From Candidatus Altimarinota bacterium (GTDB taxonomy: Bacteria > Patescibacteriota > Gracilibacteria > BD1-5 > UBA6164): DNA of 40,218 nucleotides. This document shows positions 11,381 to 22,777 of this stretch, piece after piece; position 1 is the first letter of the stretch, and every line of letters starts with the position of its first letter. A program made the position numbers and the translations under genes. The notes beneath the pieces were generated by a model that was not told the DNA's origin, did no database searches, and saw nothing but the letters and a program-made list of their open reading frames with translations. The stretch is taken from positions 1 through 40,218 of the forward strand of contig JANJUN010000032.1 of the NCBI GenBank assembly GCA_024710565.1, read 5' to 3'.

Positions 11381-11620
11381 ATGTTAAAAATTAGACTAGC
11401 AAGAGCTGGAAAAAGAAACTCACCTTTCTTTAGAGTAGTTCTTACTGAGCATACAGCTCCTACAAAAAGTGGATTTCAAGAAATTTTAGGTTTCTTTAAT
11501 CCAATTTCTAAAGAATTTAAAATAAATAATTTAGAAGCAGTAAAAAAATACATTTCTCATGGGGCTCAATTATCTCCAAGAGTGGAAAAATTAATGAAAA
11601 CAAATAACATTGCGTTATAA
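11381..11620 (+). CDS. rpsP: 30S ribosomal protein bS16
   Basis: MLKIRLARAGKRNSPFFRVVLTEHTAPTKSGFQEILGFFNP...; start at 11381 preferred over the track start 11324. Confidence 0.95.
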   Translation: MLKIRLARAGKRNSPFFRVVLTEHTAPTKSGFQEILGFFNPISKEFKINNLEAVKKYISHGAQLSPRVEKLMKTNNIAL

Positions 11621-11655
11621 TATACCCCCCTTAGACACAAGGGGTTTTATTTTTT
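11621..11655 (+). terminator. Intrinsic terminator after rpsP
   Basis: CCCCCTT-agacac-AAGGGGTTTTATTTTTT. Confidence 0.7.
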
Positions 11656-11667
11656 AATAATCTTTTT

Positions 11668-11904
11668 ATGAAAGAAGTAGAATTTTTACAATTTGTAGTT
11701 GAAAATTTAGTACAAAATAAACAAGATATTCTTATCGAAAGAACAGAAGATGAACTATGAATACTGCTTACTTTAAAAGTAAACAAAGATGATATGGGAG
11801 TAGTTATTGGAAAAAATGGAAATATTGTTACTGCGATTAGATCACTTTTAAAAATTCTTTGAAGTAAAACAAATCAAAGAATTAACTTGAAAGTTTTAGA
11901 TTAG
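11668..11904 (+). CDS. khpA: KH-domain RNA-binding protein (KhpA/YlqC-like)
   Basis: MKEVEFLQFVVENLVQNKQDILIERTEDELGILLTLKVNKDDMGVVIGKNGNIVTAIRSLLKIL; GKNG KH motif. Confidence 0.85.
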
Positions 11905-11962
11905 TATTGCAAAAAACAAATAAATCATTATAAACTACGTATTATTATTTAATTATTTTTGT

Positions 11963-12400
11963 ATGTTTGTTGAAATTGCATCAGCTTCTTCTCAAAATGC
12001 GACTCTTTTTACTTCAAGAATGGATTTTGGAGATTTTATACTTCTGGCAATATCGCTTATTGTTTTGTTTGCAGGGATATTTTCTATTATGTATATTTTA
12101 TGGGGAGGAGTACTTCTCATTCTATCTTGAGGAAAAGATGATAAAATAAAACCAGCTATCAATTCTATCAGATATGCTTTAATAGGACTTTGAGTTATTG
12201 TTCTATCAATATTTGTATTTCCAAAATTAGCAGGACTTTTATGATTGGATGTTTCAAAATATTCATCACCAGATAAAATATTTAGTGAAATAAAAAATTT
12301 ATGAGATAAAATATTTTGAGATAGTAGTTCTACTTCAAATATCAATTTTGATTCTAACCCAGAAACCAAATCTCTTCCAACTGATTTTTCTGATTTATAA
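11963..12400 (+). CDS. Small two-TM membrane protein, VirB2/TrbC pilin-like topology
   Basis: MFVEIASASSQNATLFTSRMDFGDFILLAISLIVLFAGIFSIMYILWGGVLLILSGGKDDKIKPAINSIRYALIGLGVIVLSIFVF. Confidence 0.65.
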
Positions 12401-12435
12401 AAAAACTCTTCCAAATTTGGAAGAGTTTTTTTATC
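12400..12435. terminator. Bidirectional terminator between convergent genes
   Basis: AAAAAAACTCTTCCAAATTTGGAAGAGTTTTTTTA palindrome with A and T runs. Confidence 0.8.
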
Positions 12436-12832
12436 GTATATCTTTTTTGAATAAAAAATACATCCATTTTTCAAAAATATCCATAGAATCTTGTATCTTC
12501 TTTTCAACAGGAACCGTTGGAAGGGCTGAAATACTTTCATCTTTTGAAAATTTATTATATTTATCTTCATTAGTTATAAAAATAACTATTTCTCCTTTAT
12601 TTTTCATTGCTTGTTCTTCTTTTAAAACCTTATTTTTATAGGCTTTTGTGCTGATATATTCTAACTCTTCTTTATATTCATCGATATTTTTCTCCATGTT
12701 ACTATTGGTATTTTCAATGACCGTTATATGGGTATTTATCTTGTATTCTTTGTACTTATAATTAACTATTAAAAATAGCAAATAGAGAATGATAACAATC
12801 AAGATTAAAAACATATATTGTTCTTTTTTCAT
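12431..12832 (-). CDS. FtsB/DivIC (septum formation initiator)-like single-TM coiled-coil protein
   Basis: MKKEQYMFLILIVIILYLLFLIVNYKYKEYKIN... TM followed by coiled coil, 133 aa. Confidence 0.45.
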   Translation of the reverse strand: MKKEQYMFLILIVIILYLLFLIVNYKYKEYKINTHITVIENTNSNMEKNIDEYKEELEYISTKAYKNKVLKEEQAMKNKGEIVIFITNEDKYNKFSKDESISALPTVPVEKKIQDSMDIFEKWMYFLFKKDIR

Positions 12833-12837
12833 ATTTT

Positions 12838-12865
12838 TTGGAATTTTTACATTTTATGATATAAT
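12838..12865 (+). promoter_or_regulatory. Putative sigma70 promoter for the FecR-domain gene
   Basis: TTGGAA - 16 nt - TATAAT. Confidence 0.45.
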
Positions 12866-12900
12866 CAATTATATATTTTTATTTGATTATTCAATACAAA

Positions 12901-14127
12901 ATGAAATTTTTTAAAAATAAAATATTTTTAACCATTCTTACTGGAATCTTTTTGCTTTTTTCACTTCAATTTTATTTTATTTCAAATTCATTTAAAAGAG
13001 ATACCAATTCCTATGTTATGCTTGTAGATGGGTCTGCAACTCTTGCTACGTCATGAGAAAAAAAGATATTGCAACTCAATAAAAAAGAAAAAATTATTGA
13101 TGGAGATGTTATCAATACTTTGAGTAAATCACTTGCTGTTATTGAGTGGTGAGATAAATCTATCACGAGACTTTGAGAAAATACAAGAGTGGTAATAAAA
13201 GAAAATTTTGTGAGTGAAGATCTTAGTAAAATGAATATTTCTTTTGAATTATTAAAATGAAAAACTTGGTCAAATGTGATTTCTATTTTTTCATGAGACT
13301 CATATTTTAAACAGGAAGTAAAATGAGTTTCTGCTGCGGTAAGAGGAACTGTTTTTGAAGCAAATTATGATAATGAATATATGCTCGTTCATAAACACGC
13401 ACTCAAACTTACCAATAGCGCTTGAGAAACAAAAGAAATTGTTCCTGGGCAAGCTTTTTCTTTAAAAACCTTCTCAATAGAAGATATAAAAGAAATCCTA
13501 GATGACACATTTCAAAAAATAAACAAACAATTGGATGATGAATATATGAAACAACTCAGAGAAAATTTTCTTATATCATTACAGGAAACAAATCCGCTTA
13601 ATATCATCGAAAAACTCAGTACTGAAAATAAAGCACTCCGTATTTTACTTGATGAAAATCCAAAACAAAACTTCGATACATTTTTATGAAGTTTGGATGA
13701 TGAAAATAAAAAGAAAGTTCTTTGATATCTAAATACTCTATGACAAAGCGTGAACTTTGAAAATGGGGAAAATAGCACTCTTTATAATTTAAAACTAAAT
13801 ACAAGGGAAAACTTAGTGGAAAACTCTACTGACGAGCAGTATAAAGAAACATTAGTGAGATATACTATGTATGATTTAGCAGATCTCCTACATTTTGAAA
13901 ATTTTGATACAGATATGCTTCAAGATACTTTAGGATTTTTAAATACCAATAAAGAATATGTAAATAATGAATCAAGTTATACCAAAGCTATTTCAGATAT
14001 TCTTCTTTTAAATGGTGAAAATATCAACTTAGAGAGCCTCAAACAAAAAATCTCTGATATTGATACTCTTTGACAGGATATTATCAATTCTTCTCTTGAT
14101 AAGGCTTTAGATTTTCTAAATAAATAA
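12901..14127 (+). CDS. FecR-domain membrane-anchored protein
   Basis: TM anchor then VMLVDGSATLATSGEKKILQLNKKEKIIDGDVINTLSKSLAVIEWGDKSITRLGENTRVVI...GVSAAVRGTVFEANY (FecR signature). Confidence 0.8.
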
Positions 14128-14129
14128 AA

Positions 14130-16190
14130 ATGAAAAATATTAAAAATATCTTCATCACGTTTATATCAATATGTGTCATATATATTGTCGTGTATTGATT
14201 TCTAAAAATAGCTTTTATCAATATCAATTTTGAGTTTTTTCACTATTTTAAATCGATCTTAACCGAAAGAGTAAATTCAAATATAATTGTGGTTGAAATA
14301 GATGATCTTACCTATAATAAACTCTGATTTCCAATTGATAGAGGCGATTATATTCCTTTTTTAGATAATATAAAAGATGCCCAACCAGCAGTGATAGGAT
14401 TTGATATCTTATTTTTAGATAAAGGAAAAGATCCTCAAAAAGATATACTTTTAGCAGAAAAATTTAAAGAACTTGGGAATGTCTTAGTTTGATTTGATAT
14501 AAAAAACAATAATGATGCAGTAATGCCATACGATATGTTTTATAAATCAGTAAAAAATACAGGATATTTTAAACCAACCATCAATGCTGATACCAATAAA
14601 GTATATTCACTAAAACCAATTCATAAATTATTTTATAATGGAGAAGAGAAACTCTTTGAATCGTTCTCATTTTCAATTTTAAGAGAGTACTATAATTATA
14701 TTTATAATAAAAAAGATAATAATATTGTTGGAGATACCAATGCAAGTATTTATAAGTTTTTTGGTAAAAATATTCCAATAAAAGGAGGAGAATTTTATAT
14801 CAGCTATAAAGACCCAAAAGATTTCCAGAAAGAATCATTTTATAATATATATTCTTGAAAGTTTGATAAAACGAAATTGAAAGATAAAATCGTACTCGTT
14901 TGATATACAGCAGAATGAGTAAAAGATGATTTTTTACTTCCAGGAATATGAAAGTGATGAACTACCAAAGGAGTATATCTACATGCAAATTCGATAAATA
15001 ATGTACTCAATGATAATTATATTATATATTTTGATGAAAAAATAGAAAAACTCATATCCCTTTTGTTTATATTTTTTATTATTATTTTAAATATTTTTTA
15101 TTTAAAAAATCATACTTTAAAATGGATTACCCTTGGGTCGTTGGCCTTATTTTTTCTGGTAACGGCCTTATATGTATTCATTTTAATATTTGGTTACAAA
15201 ATGAGTGGAGTATTCTTATTGCCAAATTATCCATTTAACTTCTTTACTCTTGTATTTTTAGCGTTCTTTATTTCTTCTATTCTTAAGTATAAAAACGAGG
15301 ATAAAAATAAAAAATTATTATCTCAAGCCCTTTCAGAATACGTTTCTTCTGATATTGTAAAAGAGATATTAAATTCAACTTGAGAAGTAAAATTATCTTG
15401 AGAAAATAAACGCATTACCATGTTTTTTTCTGATATTGCATGATTTACTACTATTTCAGAAAAACTTTCTCCCGAAGAACTCGTTTCATTTTTGAGAGTG
15501 TATCTTTGAGAAATGTCTCATATTATTATGGATAATAAATGATTTATCAATAAATATGAATGAGATGCGATAATGGCATTATGGTGAATATTTTGACAAA
15601 CTGAAAAATTTTGAGTTATCGATGCTTGTAGATCAGCGCTTCTTCAGCAAACAAAATTAAAATCATTAAATGCCATATGGAAAGAGCAAAAAAAGGATGA
15701 ATTATCAGTGAGGATGGGGCTTCATACAGGACCTGCAATTATTGGAAATATTTGAGCAGAGTGAAGAAAAATGGAATTTACCGCACTTTGAGATAGTGTA
15801 AATCTCGCATCAAGACTTGAATGAGTGAATAAATTTTATGGAACGAATATTTGTGTTTCTGAGGATATTTATGATGATGCAAAAGATTTATTTACTTTCA
15901 GGTATTTGGATAAAATAAAAGTGAAGGGAAAAAATATTGGAATAAATATTTACGAACTCGTTTCTTACTCTTGAGAAGCCTGAATTTTTAGGGAAAATAT
16001 TATTAAAGATTTTGAAATAGCCATAGGGTTTTATATGAAAAAAAATTTTTCTCAAGCCAAAGAAGTTTTTGACAAACTTTCTAAACTTTGAGATAGTCCA
16101 TCAAAAGTATATCTAAAAAGATGTGAGATTTTTTTAAAAAATCCTCCAGCATCAGATTGGGATGGGATTTGGACTATGGATGAAAAATAA
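14130..16190 (+). CDS. CHASE2-domain class III adenylate/guanylate cyclase
   Basis: Periplasmic CHASE2-like region (RVNSNIIVVEIDDLTYNKLGFPIDRGDYIPFLDNI..PAVIGFDILF), TM segments, then MFFSDIAGFTTISEKLSPEEL...INKYEGDAIMALWG...MGLHTGPAIIGNIG...FTALGDSVNLASRLEGVNKFYG. Confidence 0.92.
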
Positions 16191-16220
16191 AAAGAATGTT
16201 TGGATTTTCCAAACATCTTT

Positions 16221-16490
16221 TTATTTACTTTGAGCTAAATTCATAACTTTTACGAGTTCTTGCATTTTATCTTCCACTTCTTTTTCGTTTTTTGCTATCA
16301 TAGCTCTTTTAACACAACCATTTAAGTGTCACTCTAAAAGATTTAGATTTGCTGATTTTAAAAGTCAGATAACGGCTAAATTTTGCTGAATGATATCAAT
16401 ACAATATTTTTCTTCTTCAAGCATAGTAAGTATCTTATCTAAAGACGTTCTTGCTTTTTTCAGGCCAATAATTACTTTTTGGTGTTTCAT
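16221..16490 (-). CDS. csoR: CsoR/FrmR-family metal-sensing repressor
   Basis: MKHQKVIIGLKKARTSLDKILTMLEEEKYCIDIIQQNLAVIGLLKSANLNLLEGHLNGCVKRAM; C-x(n)-HLNGC pattern of CsoR. Confidence 0.85.
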
Positions 16491-16527
16491 AAAATTACAT
16501 TAAAAAATATTTTGCCTATTATAACAA

Positions 16528-19500
16528 TTATTCAAAATTTTTAAAATATTTTTTCGGTAAAAAGTGCATCATATCATAAGCTGAGTAATTTTTTTTAAGT
16601 TTTTTGTAATAAATAACTTTATTCCCAAAGAAATTATCTAATTTATCTCATAATGCTTCAACCAATTTTAAATTTTCCATCATATTAGCATCCGTATATC
16701 AAACATACATTTTTTGGTATTCTCCGTCAAAAATATCATTTATATTTATTTGATTTTGATAAAATTTAGGAATATTACTCTCATCAAAAATGTAAAATGT
16801 TCTAATAGCGAGTTTATCAGGGGGGGCATAATATTTTAAACTTTCACTATCTCCAATTAAACCTTCATAATGAGCAACATTTAAAATATGAACATCATCA
16901 ATAGCTGTATCAGTTTTAGCTAAAATTCAAACTATTTTTACTTTTGGTATTCCAAAGAAGTTTGTCAGTTCACTTCCTACTCAGTCAATGAGTCATTCGT
17001 CAATCATCATTTTTGCTTCCATATATCAAATGATCATTTCTCACTCTTTGAGCGAATGTATTCATGACTTGAGTTTAATATTTTCAGGTAATTTTTCAGC
17101 GAATAAAAATATTTTTGGAGCTGGAGTCTCTGTAATATTTATCTTATTTTTTGAAGTAGTGACAAGTTCAGTAATAGAGGTTAAAACAGAATTATTATTT
17201 ATAGTGTATGCTTTTTCAAATTTATCAGTTGTATTGAAAGAGGCAAAACTGATAAAAATCGAAGTAAAGGCAATAAGTAAAAGTGTTAAAGAAATAGTAG
17301 AAAAATATTTCATTCTTACTTTCAATAAAAGAGAATTAGCAACTACAGAAACACTTGAAAGTGCCATAGCTAGTCCAGCCAGTTCTGGTTTTAAAAAGTA
17401 TCAAAGACCTAAGAAAACTCAAGCTGCAACAGGAATACCAAGAGAGTTATAAAAAAGTGAGAAAAATAAATTTTGTTTTATTTTTGCAACCGTTTTTTTG
17501 CTGATATCAATGGCAGTTAAAATATGTTCTAAATCATTTTTTATCAAAACTATTTCAGCACTTTCTAAAGCAACATCATTTCCGTTTCCCATACTGATTC
17601 AAAGATTTGAGGTTTCCATAGCGATAGAATCATTGATTCCATCTCAAACCATTGCTACTTTGAGTCATCTTTTTTGAATTTCTTTTATAATATTTGCTTT
17701 ATCTTGTGGTAAAACTTCGGCAAAAACATTTTGAGTATGAATTCATACTTGGCTTGCTATAAAATTCGCTGAATTTTTATTGTCTCCAGTAATCATAAAT
17801 ACTCCAATTCACATATTTTTTAAAGCTTTTATAGCTTTTGCTGAAGTTTCTTTTACGCTGTCACTCACTCAAATAAGAGCTAAAATTCTCTCATTATTTC
17901 ATAAAAATAAAACTGTTTTTCATTCAAATAAGAGTTCATCATACGATTTTTTTACTTCTTGAGATAAGTCTATTTTATTTTCTTTTACTAAAGCAAGATT
18001 TCAAACAAAATATTTTACACTATCAATTTCTCAAACAATTCATTTTCAGTTTATGACTTCAAAATTTTGTGATGATTTTAAAGATACTCATTTTTCTTTG
18101 GCTGCATGTACTATAGCTTTTGAAATAGGATGATTTGAATTATTTTCTAACCCGTACAATATTTCAAAAATATTATTTTCACTTAAATCTCAAAATATTT
18201 TTATATCTTGCAAAGTAGGATTTCCAGTTGTTATCGTTCATGTTTTATCTAAAGCAATTGCATTTATTTGGTTAGCTTTTTCTAAAGCTCATCATCATTT
18301 TACAAGTATTCCAGATTTGGCAGCAAGTCCAGTTCATACAATAACTGCCGTTGGAGTAGCTAGCCCTAGAGCGCAAGGACAAGCAATAACCACCACACTA
18401 CAAGCAAGAAGTAGAGCATTTTCAAAAGTTCCACCTAAAATAAAATACCAAACTATAAAAGTAAGTATTGAGATAAGAATTACCGTTGGAACAAATATTT
18501 TTGATATACTATCGGCTAAATTTTCTATTTGAGTTTTTGATAAACTCGCTTCTTCGAGCAAAGTAATTATTTGAGAAAGTAGTGTTCCGTTTCCAACTTT
18601 TATGGCTTTCATTTCAAAAGACGTAAATTTATTTATCGTTCATGCAAATACAGAGTCTTTTGTATTTTTATCAACGATCATACTTTCTCCAGTCAGCATG
18701 GATTCATCAATAGAAGCATTTCCGTGAATTATTTCTCCATCAACTGGTATTTTGTCTCCAGGTTTTACGAGAATTATATCTCCAATATTTATTTTTTCGA
18801 TTTCTATTTCGCTAAACTCTCCATTTATTTTTATCAAAGCAGTTTTTGGTGTTAATGACATCAATTTTGAAATCGCTTCTGAGGTTTTAGATTTGGCTCT
18901 GGTTTCTAAAAATTTTCAAAAACATACAAATGTGATGAGAAGTGCGGAAACTTCAAAATAAATTCATTCTATCTTCATACCATTGAGTCCTAAAATACTT
19001 CCAGTTTCTAGGAAAAAATTTATGTAAGAATAAAGACTATAAACAAAAGCAGTTGTTGTACCAATAGCTATAAGAGTGTACATATTGGCTGTTTTTTGAC
19101 TTAAAGCCGCGTATGTTCATTTATAAAAAGCTAACCCTAAACTCAATTGAATAATAGTCGCAATGATAAGTGAAACGAGTGCCATATACGGCATAATTTG
19201 TACATTGTATGGAAGTTTTGGAAAAAAATCATACATCATAAATGCTATTAGTGGCAATGATAACACAAAACCAAAAAGAGATTTGTGGAGCCATATTGAG
19301 TTCTCATCAACTGGTTTTTCTTCTTCACTCGATGCTTTATATCAAGTTTTTTCCACTAAAGAAATGATTTCATTCTCAGAAATCTTGGTTTCATCAAATT
19401 CAATGAGGGCTTTATTATTTCAAAAGTTTACATTTGCTTTTGAAATATACTCGTTTTTATTTAAAGTGCTTTCAATGAGTTTTGAACAGCTTGAACAATG

Positions 19501-19530
19501 CATTCAAGAAATGTTTAATTTTGTTTTCAT
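16528..19530 (-). CDS. copA: Copper-translocating P1B-type ATPase with ~290-aa C-terminal extension
   Basis: 1001 codons; HMA CMHCSSC; MLTGESM; CPCALGLATP; DKTGTIT; GDGINDS; then extension with duplicated GY..A.MM....NFFG unit. Confidence 0.93.
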
Positions 19531-19544
19531 AGAATATAATTAGA

Positions 19545-19573
19545 TTTTAATACCTGGGGCGTAGGTATTAAAA
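19545..19573. promoter_or_regulatory. Candidate CsoR operator upstream of copA
   Basis: TTTTAATACCT-ggggcgt-AGGTATTAAAA perfect 11-bp inverted repeat ~15 bp upstream of the ATG. Confidence 0.7.
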
Positions 19574-19599
19574 TAATATGAATATTTTTATGAATGTCA

Positions 19600-19638
19600 A
19601 AAAGAAAAGACAAAAAATATATTTTTGTCTTTTCTTTT
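19600..19638 (-). terminator. Terminator of the prepilin gene
   Basis: AAAAGAAAAGACAAAAA / TTTTTGTCTTTTCTTTT 17-bp inverted arms 3' of the minus-strand gene. Confidence 0.6.
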
Positions 19639-19649
19639 AATAGCGTGAA

Positions 19650-20831
19650 TTAGTTTTTTTCACAAATTTTACAAAGTTTAAATCAGTCGGTGGCATTTCA
19701 ACAAGTAACTGATCCTGGTGAGCCAAGAGCTGCAATAGAGTTTTTAGTAGAGACGCTCCATCCAGCGGGACATGAGGACATTAAGATTTCTGTTCAGCTA
19801 GGGATGGTGTAGATATCATTATTAGCACTACAAACTTTACAAGCAGTAAATCAGTCAGTGGCATTTCAACAAGTAGCAGATCAAGGTCATGTTCAGGTAG
19901 AGTTTTTAGTTGAAATACTCCATCCAGAAGGACAAGAGGGCATTAAGATTTCTGTTCAACTCGGAATAGTATAAGTATCATTGCTCGCACTACAAATTTT
20001 ACAAGCAGTAAATCAGTCAGTAGCATTTCAACAAGTAGCAGATCAAGATCATGTTCAGGTAGAGTTTTTAGAGGAAACATTCCATCCAGAAGGACAAGAG
20101 GGCATTAAGATTTCAATATATCCTCCATAACGTATTTTTAATCAAGATAATACCGATCATGTCCCAATGATATTATCACTAGCAGTATCACTTAAAATAG
20201 CTTTTAATTCTCAAATATTTTCACCATTTGAGAGAGTTCAGGTGAAGCTTGTAATATCAATTCCAGTAAAACTCACTTCATTATATAATTCACTCAGAGG
20301 TCTATTTATATCACTTCATGTATTTATAAGTAATATTCCAAGTTCTTTTCAGAAAGTTTTTAATATCCTTTTTGAGTAATCTCTATTCGATGCGTATGTT
20401 TTCCCAATAAGGCTATTCTCAAAGGTAAGACTGGAAGTATTTTCTAAAAATCATACTCATTGATACATATTTTGATTGAGGTTGGTAGAATATGTATAAT
20501 TTCAACTATCTAAAGGATCAATAGGTGTTTTATTAAAATTTATTAATCTTGAGTTATCGTCTCAAAAAATTCATTGATAACCTATTATTGTACCATTTGA
20601 TAAAAGAGTTATATATTTTTCTGGAAGTGGTAAGGTTCCAGTTTTTAGTTGATATAGGCTGAGTCACTTTTCTATGTTATTTATATTAGAAAGCCTATTT
20701 CCATTTCTTGCATCTTTAGTATAATTTTGAAAAGAAATAAATGCGATAGTTGCTAAAATTGCTAGAATAGTGATTACAATTATAAGCTCTACGAGTGTAA
20801 ACCCTTTGACATAACTTTTAAATTTATTCAT
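19650..20831 (-). CDS. Type IV prepilin-like protein with C-terminal Cys-rich tandem repeats
   Basis: [37 protein letters not shown] (prepilin peptidase site); 394 codons. Confidence 0.9.
19651..20122 (-). repeat. Three tandem ~162-bp (54-aa) repeats in the prepilin C-terminus
   Basis: [54 protein letters not shown] repeated; last copy diverged and ends [14 protein letters not shown]. Confidence 0.9.
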
Positions 20832-20994
20832 ATAAAAAAAATTAAAATTAAAATTTCAACATATATTATATGCTTTAAAAATATTTTATCAATTTTTTTT
20901 ATAAGTTGTCTAAAATTTTGTAAAAAAATAAAAATGATTGACTTTTTTACTAAAAAATAAATACTCATTAAAAAATAAATATAACAATAATTTT

Positions 20995-21399
20995 ATGCAA
21001 AACTACATAATATACTTTTCCATTATTATTTTCCTTTTCGTAGCTATCTACTTTGCTTTTATTTGGTCAAAAAAAAGCAAAAAATTAGATGATAAAAAAA
21101 TAAAAGATTTTCAAAAAAAATTAAATAGTATTAAAAAAAGTACTTCCTCAAAAGAAAAAATAATTGATGCTGATAAACTCTATCATAAAATACTTACCGA
21201 AGCATGATATAGCGGAGATTTTTGAAGTATATTGAAACAAAAACCTATTCTTATTTGAGATTTAGATACGATTTGGGAATTGCATAAAATCAGAAATAAA
21301 CTCGTTCATGATTTTGATAATCATGATGAAAGACTCTTGCTTACAAAATCAAATGAGTTTATAAAAGAAGTAGAAAAGTTATTACATAAATTAAAATAA
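20995..21399 (+). CDS. Small membrane-anchored protein of unknown function
   Basis: MQNYIIYFSIIIFLFVAIYFAFIWSKKSKKL...ADKLYHKILTEAGYSGDFGSILKQKP...DTIWELHKIRNKLVHDFD; 135 codons. Confidence 0.65.
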
Positions 21400-21427
21400 A
21401 AAAAACGAGAAACCTCGTTTTTTTATT
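21400..21427. terminator. Bidirectional terminator between convergent genes
   Basis: AAAAAACGAG-aaac-CTCGTTTTTTT. Confidence 0.65.
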
Positions 21428-22706
21428 GTATGATAATTTCTCATTGTTTCATCCCCATTGTACTACAAACGATATTATATTTTCCAGGTTTCGCATTGAT
21501 AATAGGAATTCCTATCGTTTTTCCAGCAAGAACTTGGTGAATAGTTTTATCAATTCCTGGAATGGTGAGAGTACTCATACATCCACTTCCATCTTTTGTA
21601 GGAATGATATTGAGTTTGTAGTTTTTTCCAGCATCCAGGAGAATTTCTTTTTCAGCTAAACTCCATCCGTTGTGAAGGACTGTTTTTTGTTCAAAAGAAA
21701 TATTTTCCATGTCGATTTTTTGTGTATCAGATGGTGTATTGAGAGCAACTAGATTATTAAATCCAGTGAGCATAAATATTCAAAAATATACTACGATTAC
21801 TCAAATCACTTTATTAGCATAATGAAAATCTTTGTTTTTAAAATAACTCGAACCAAATCAGAGTAAAAATAAAACTGGCATTGTTCCGAGAGCAAATGCT
21901 CACATGATAAGTGCTCAAGAGAGAAAGCTTCCACTACTTGCAGCATATACTTGCATACTTTGAGTAAATCAACACGGAAGAAAGAAAGTGAGAGCTCAAA
22001 TGATAGGAGCGAGAGCCGGATTTTTCATATTTAAAATTTTGCTTCCAAAAATTTTAGGCATACTGATTTTTAAACTCGGAATAATATTGAGAATATGAAG
22101 TCACATATAGATCATAAATATTCCTGCTAAAAAAAGCAAAAAAGTATTGAGGCTTCCAAGACTTCAAAAATATCATCCGATACTTCCAAGAATTCATCAT
22201 CCCAGAGCAAATCAAAGAATTCTTCCTATGTGGAATTTTGTTTGTATTTTGAGTCCTGAAGAGGCATTTTTAGAAGTATCCATATATTTTGAAAAGCCTA
22301 AAACAATTCCTCCTGTAACGGCTAAACAACTTGATAGTGAAGCTACAAATCAGATGAGAATTACCACAAGCAAACTTGCATTTTGAACATTGGCAATATT
22401 TTGTACAAAATCTACATCTTGAAAGAGAAAATACAGAATTCAAAAAAGTACAAATAAAAGAAATATAATAATATAATCAAAAAAATTATTTTTTCTTATT
22501 TGTTTTTTTTCTACTTCATATCAAAGAGAGGTGATAATTTCCTTTATTTTTTTTACATCTTTTTCATTTTCAACTTCAACTTCAATAAAATTTTTTGTTT
22601 GAGAAATTGATTTTACTTGAACTCAAGAGAGTTCTGAAACTCTTGATTCAACGAGAAGTTCACAAGCTTTACAGTGCATTCCATAAATAGGAAGTTTGGT
22701 TTTCAT
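21423..22706 (-). CDS. HMA + TauE/SafE-like membrane + cupredoxin-like fusion (copper handling)
   Basis: MKTKLPIYGMHCKACELLVESRVSELSGVQVKSI (HMA); multi-TM with LSSCLAVTGGIVLG and FFLPCGFTQSMQVYAASSGSFLSGALIMGAFALGT; C-terminal PTKDGSGCMSTLTIP...KPGKYNIVCSTMGMKQGEIIIQ. Confidence 0.85.
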
Positions 22707-22728
22707 ATTTTTTTTATTAAAAGTAAAT

Positions 22729-22747
22729 ATACCTATATGGTAGGTAT
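22729..22747. promoter_or_regulatory. Second candidate CsoR-family operator upstream of the HMA-TauE-cupredoxin gene
   Basis: ATACCTA-tatgg-TAGGTAT; shares ATACCT...AGGTAT arms with the copA site. Confidence 0.6.
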
Positions 22748-22777
22748 TGTAATGTATTTTTAGAGAAAGTCAAAAAA

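Noticed and set aside
14130-16190. Apparent pseudogenes from many in-frame TGA
   Set aside because: TGA positions fall at Gly sites; the genes are intact under code 25.
18317-18532. Plus-strand ORFs in 17-19.5 kb (e.g. 16988-17452, 18317-18532, 18752-18961, 19163-19543)
   Set aside because: All antisense to copA, whose motifs are unmistakable on the minus strand.
19651-20122. CRISPR-like repeat array
   Set aside because: 162-bp contiguous in-frame coding repeats with no spacers and no cas genes.
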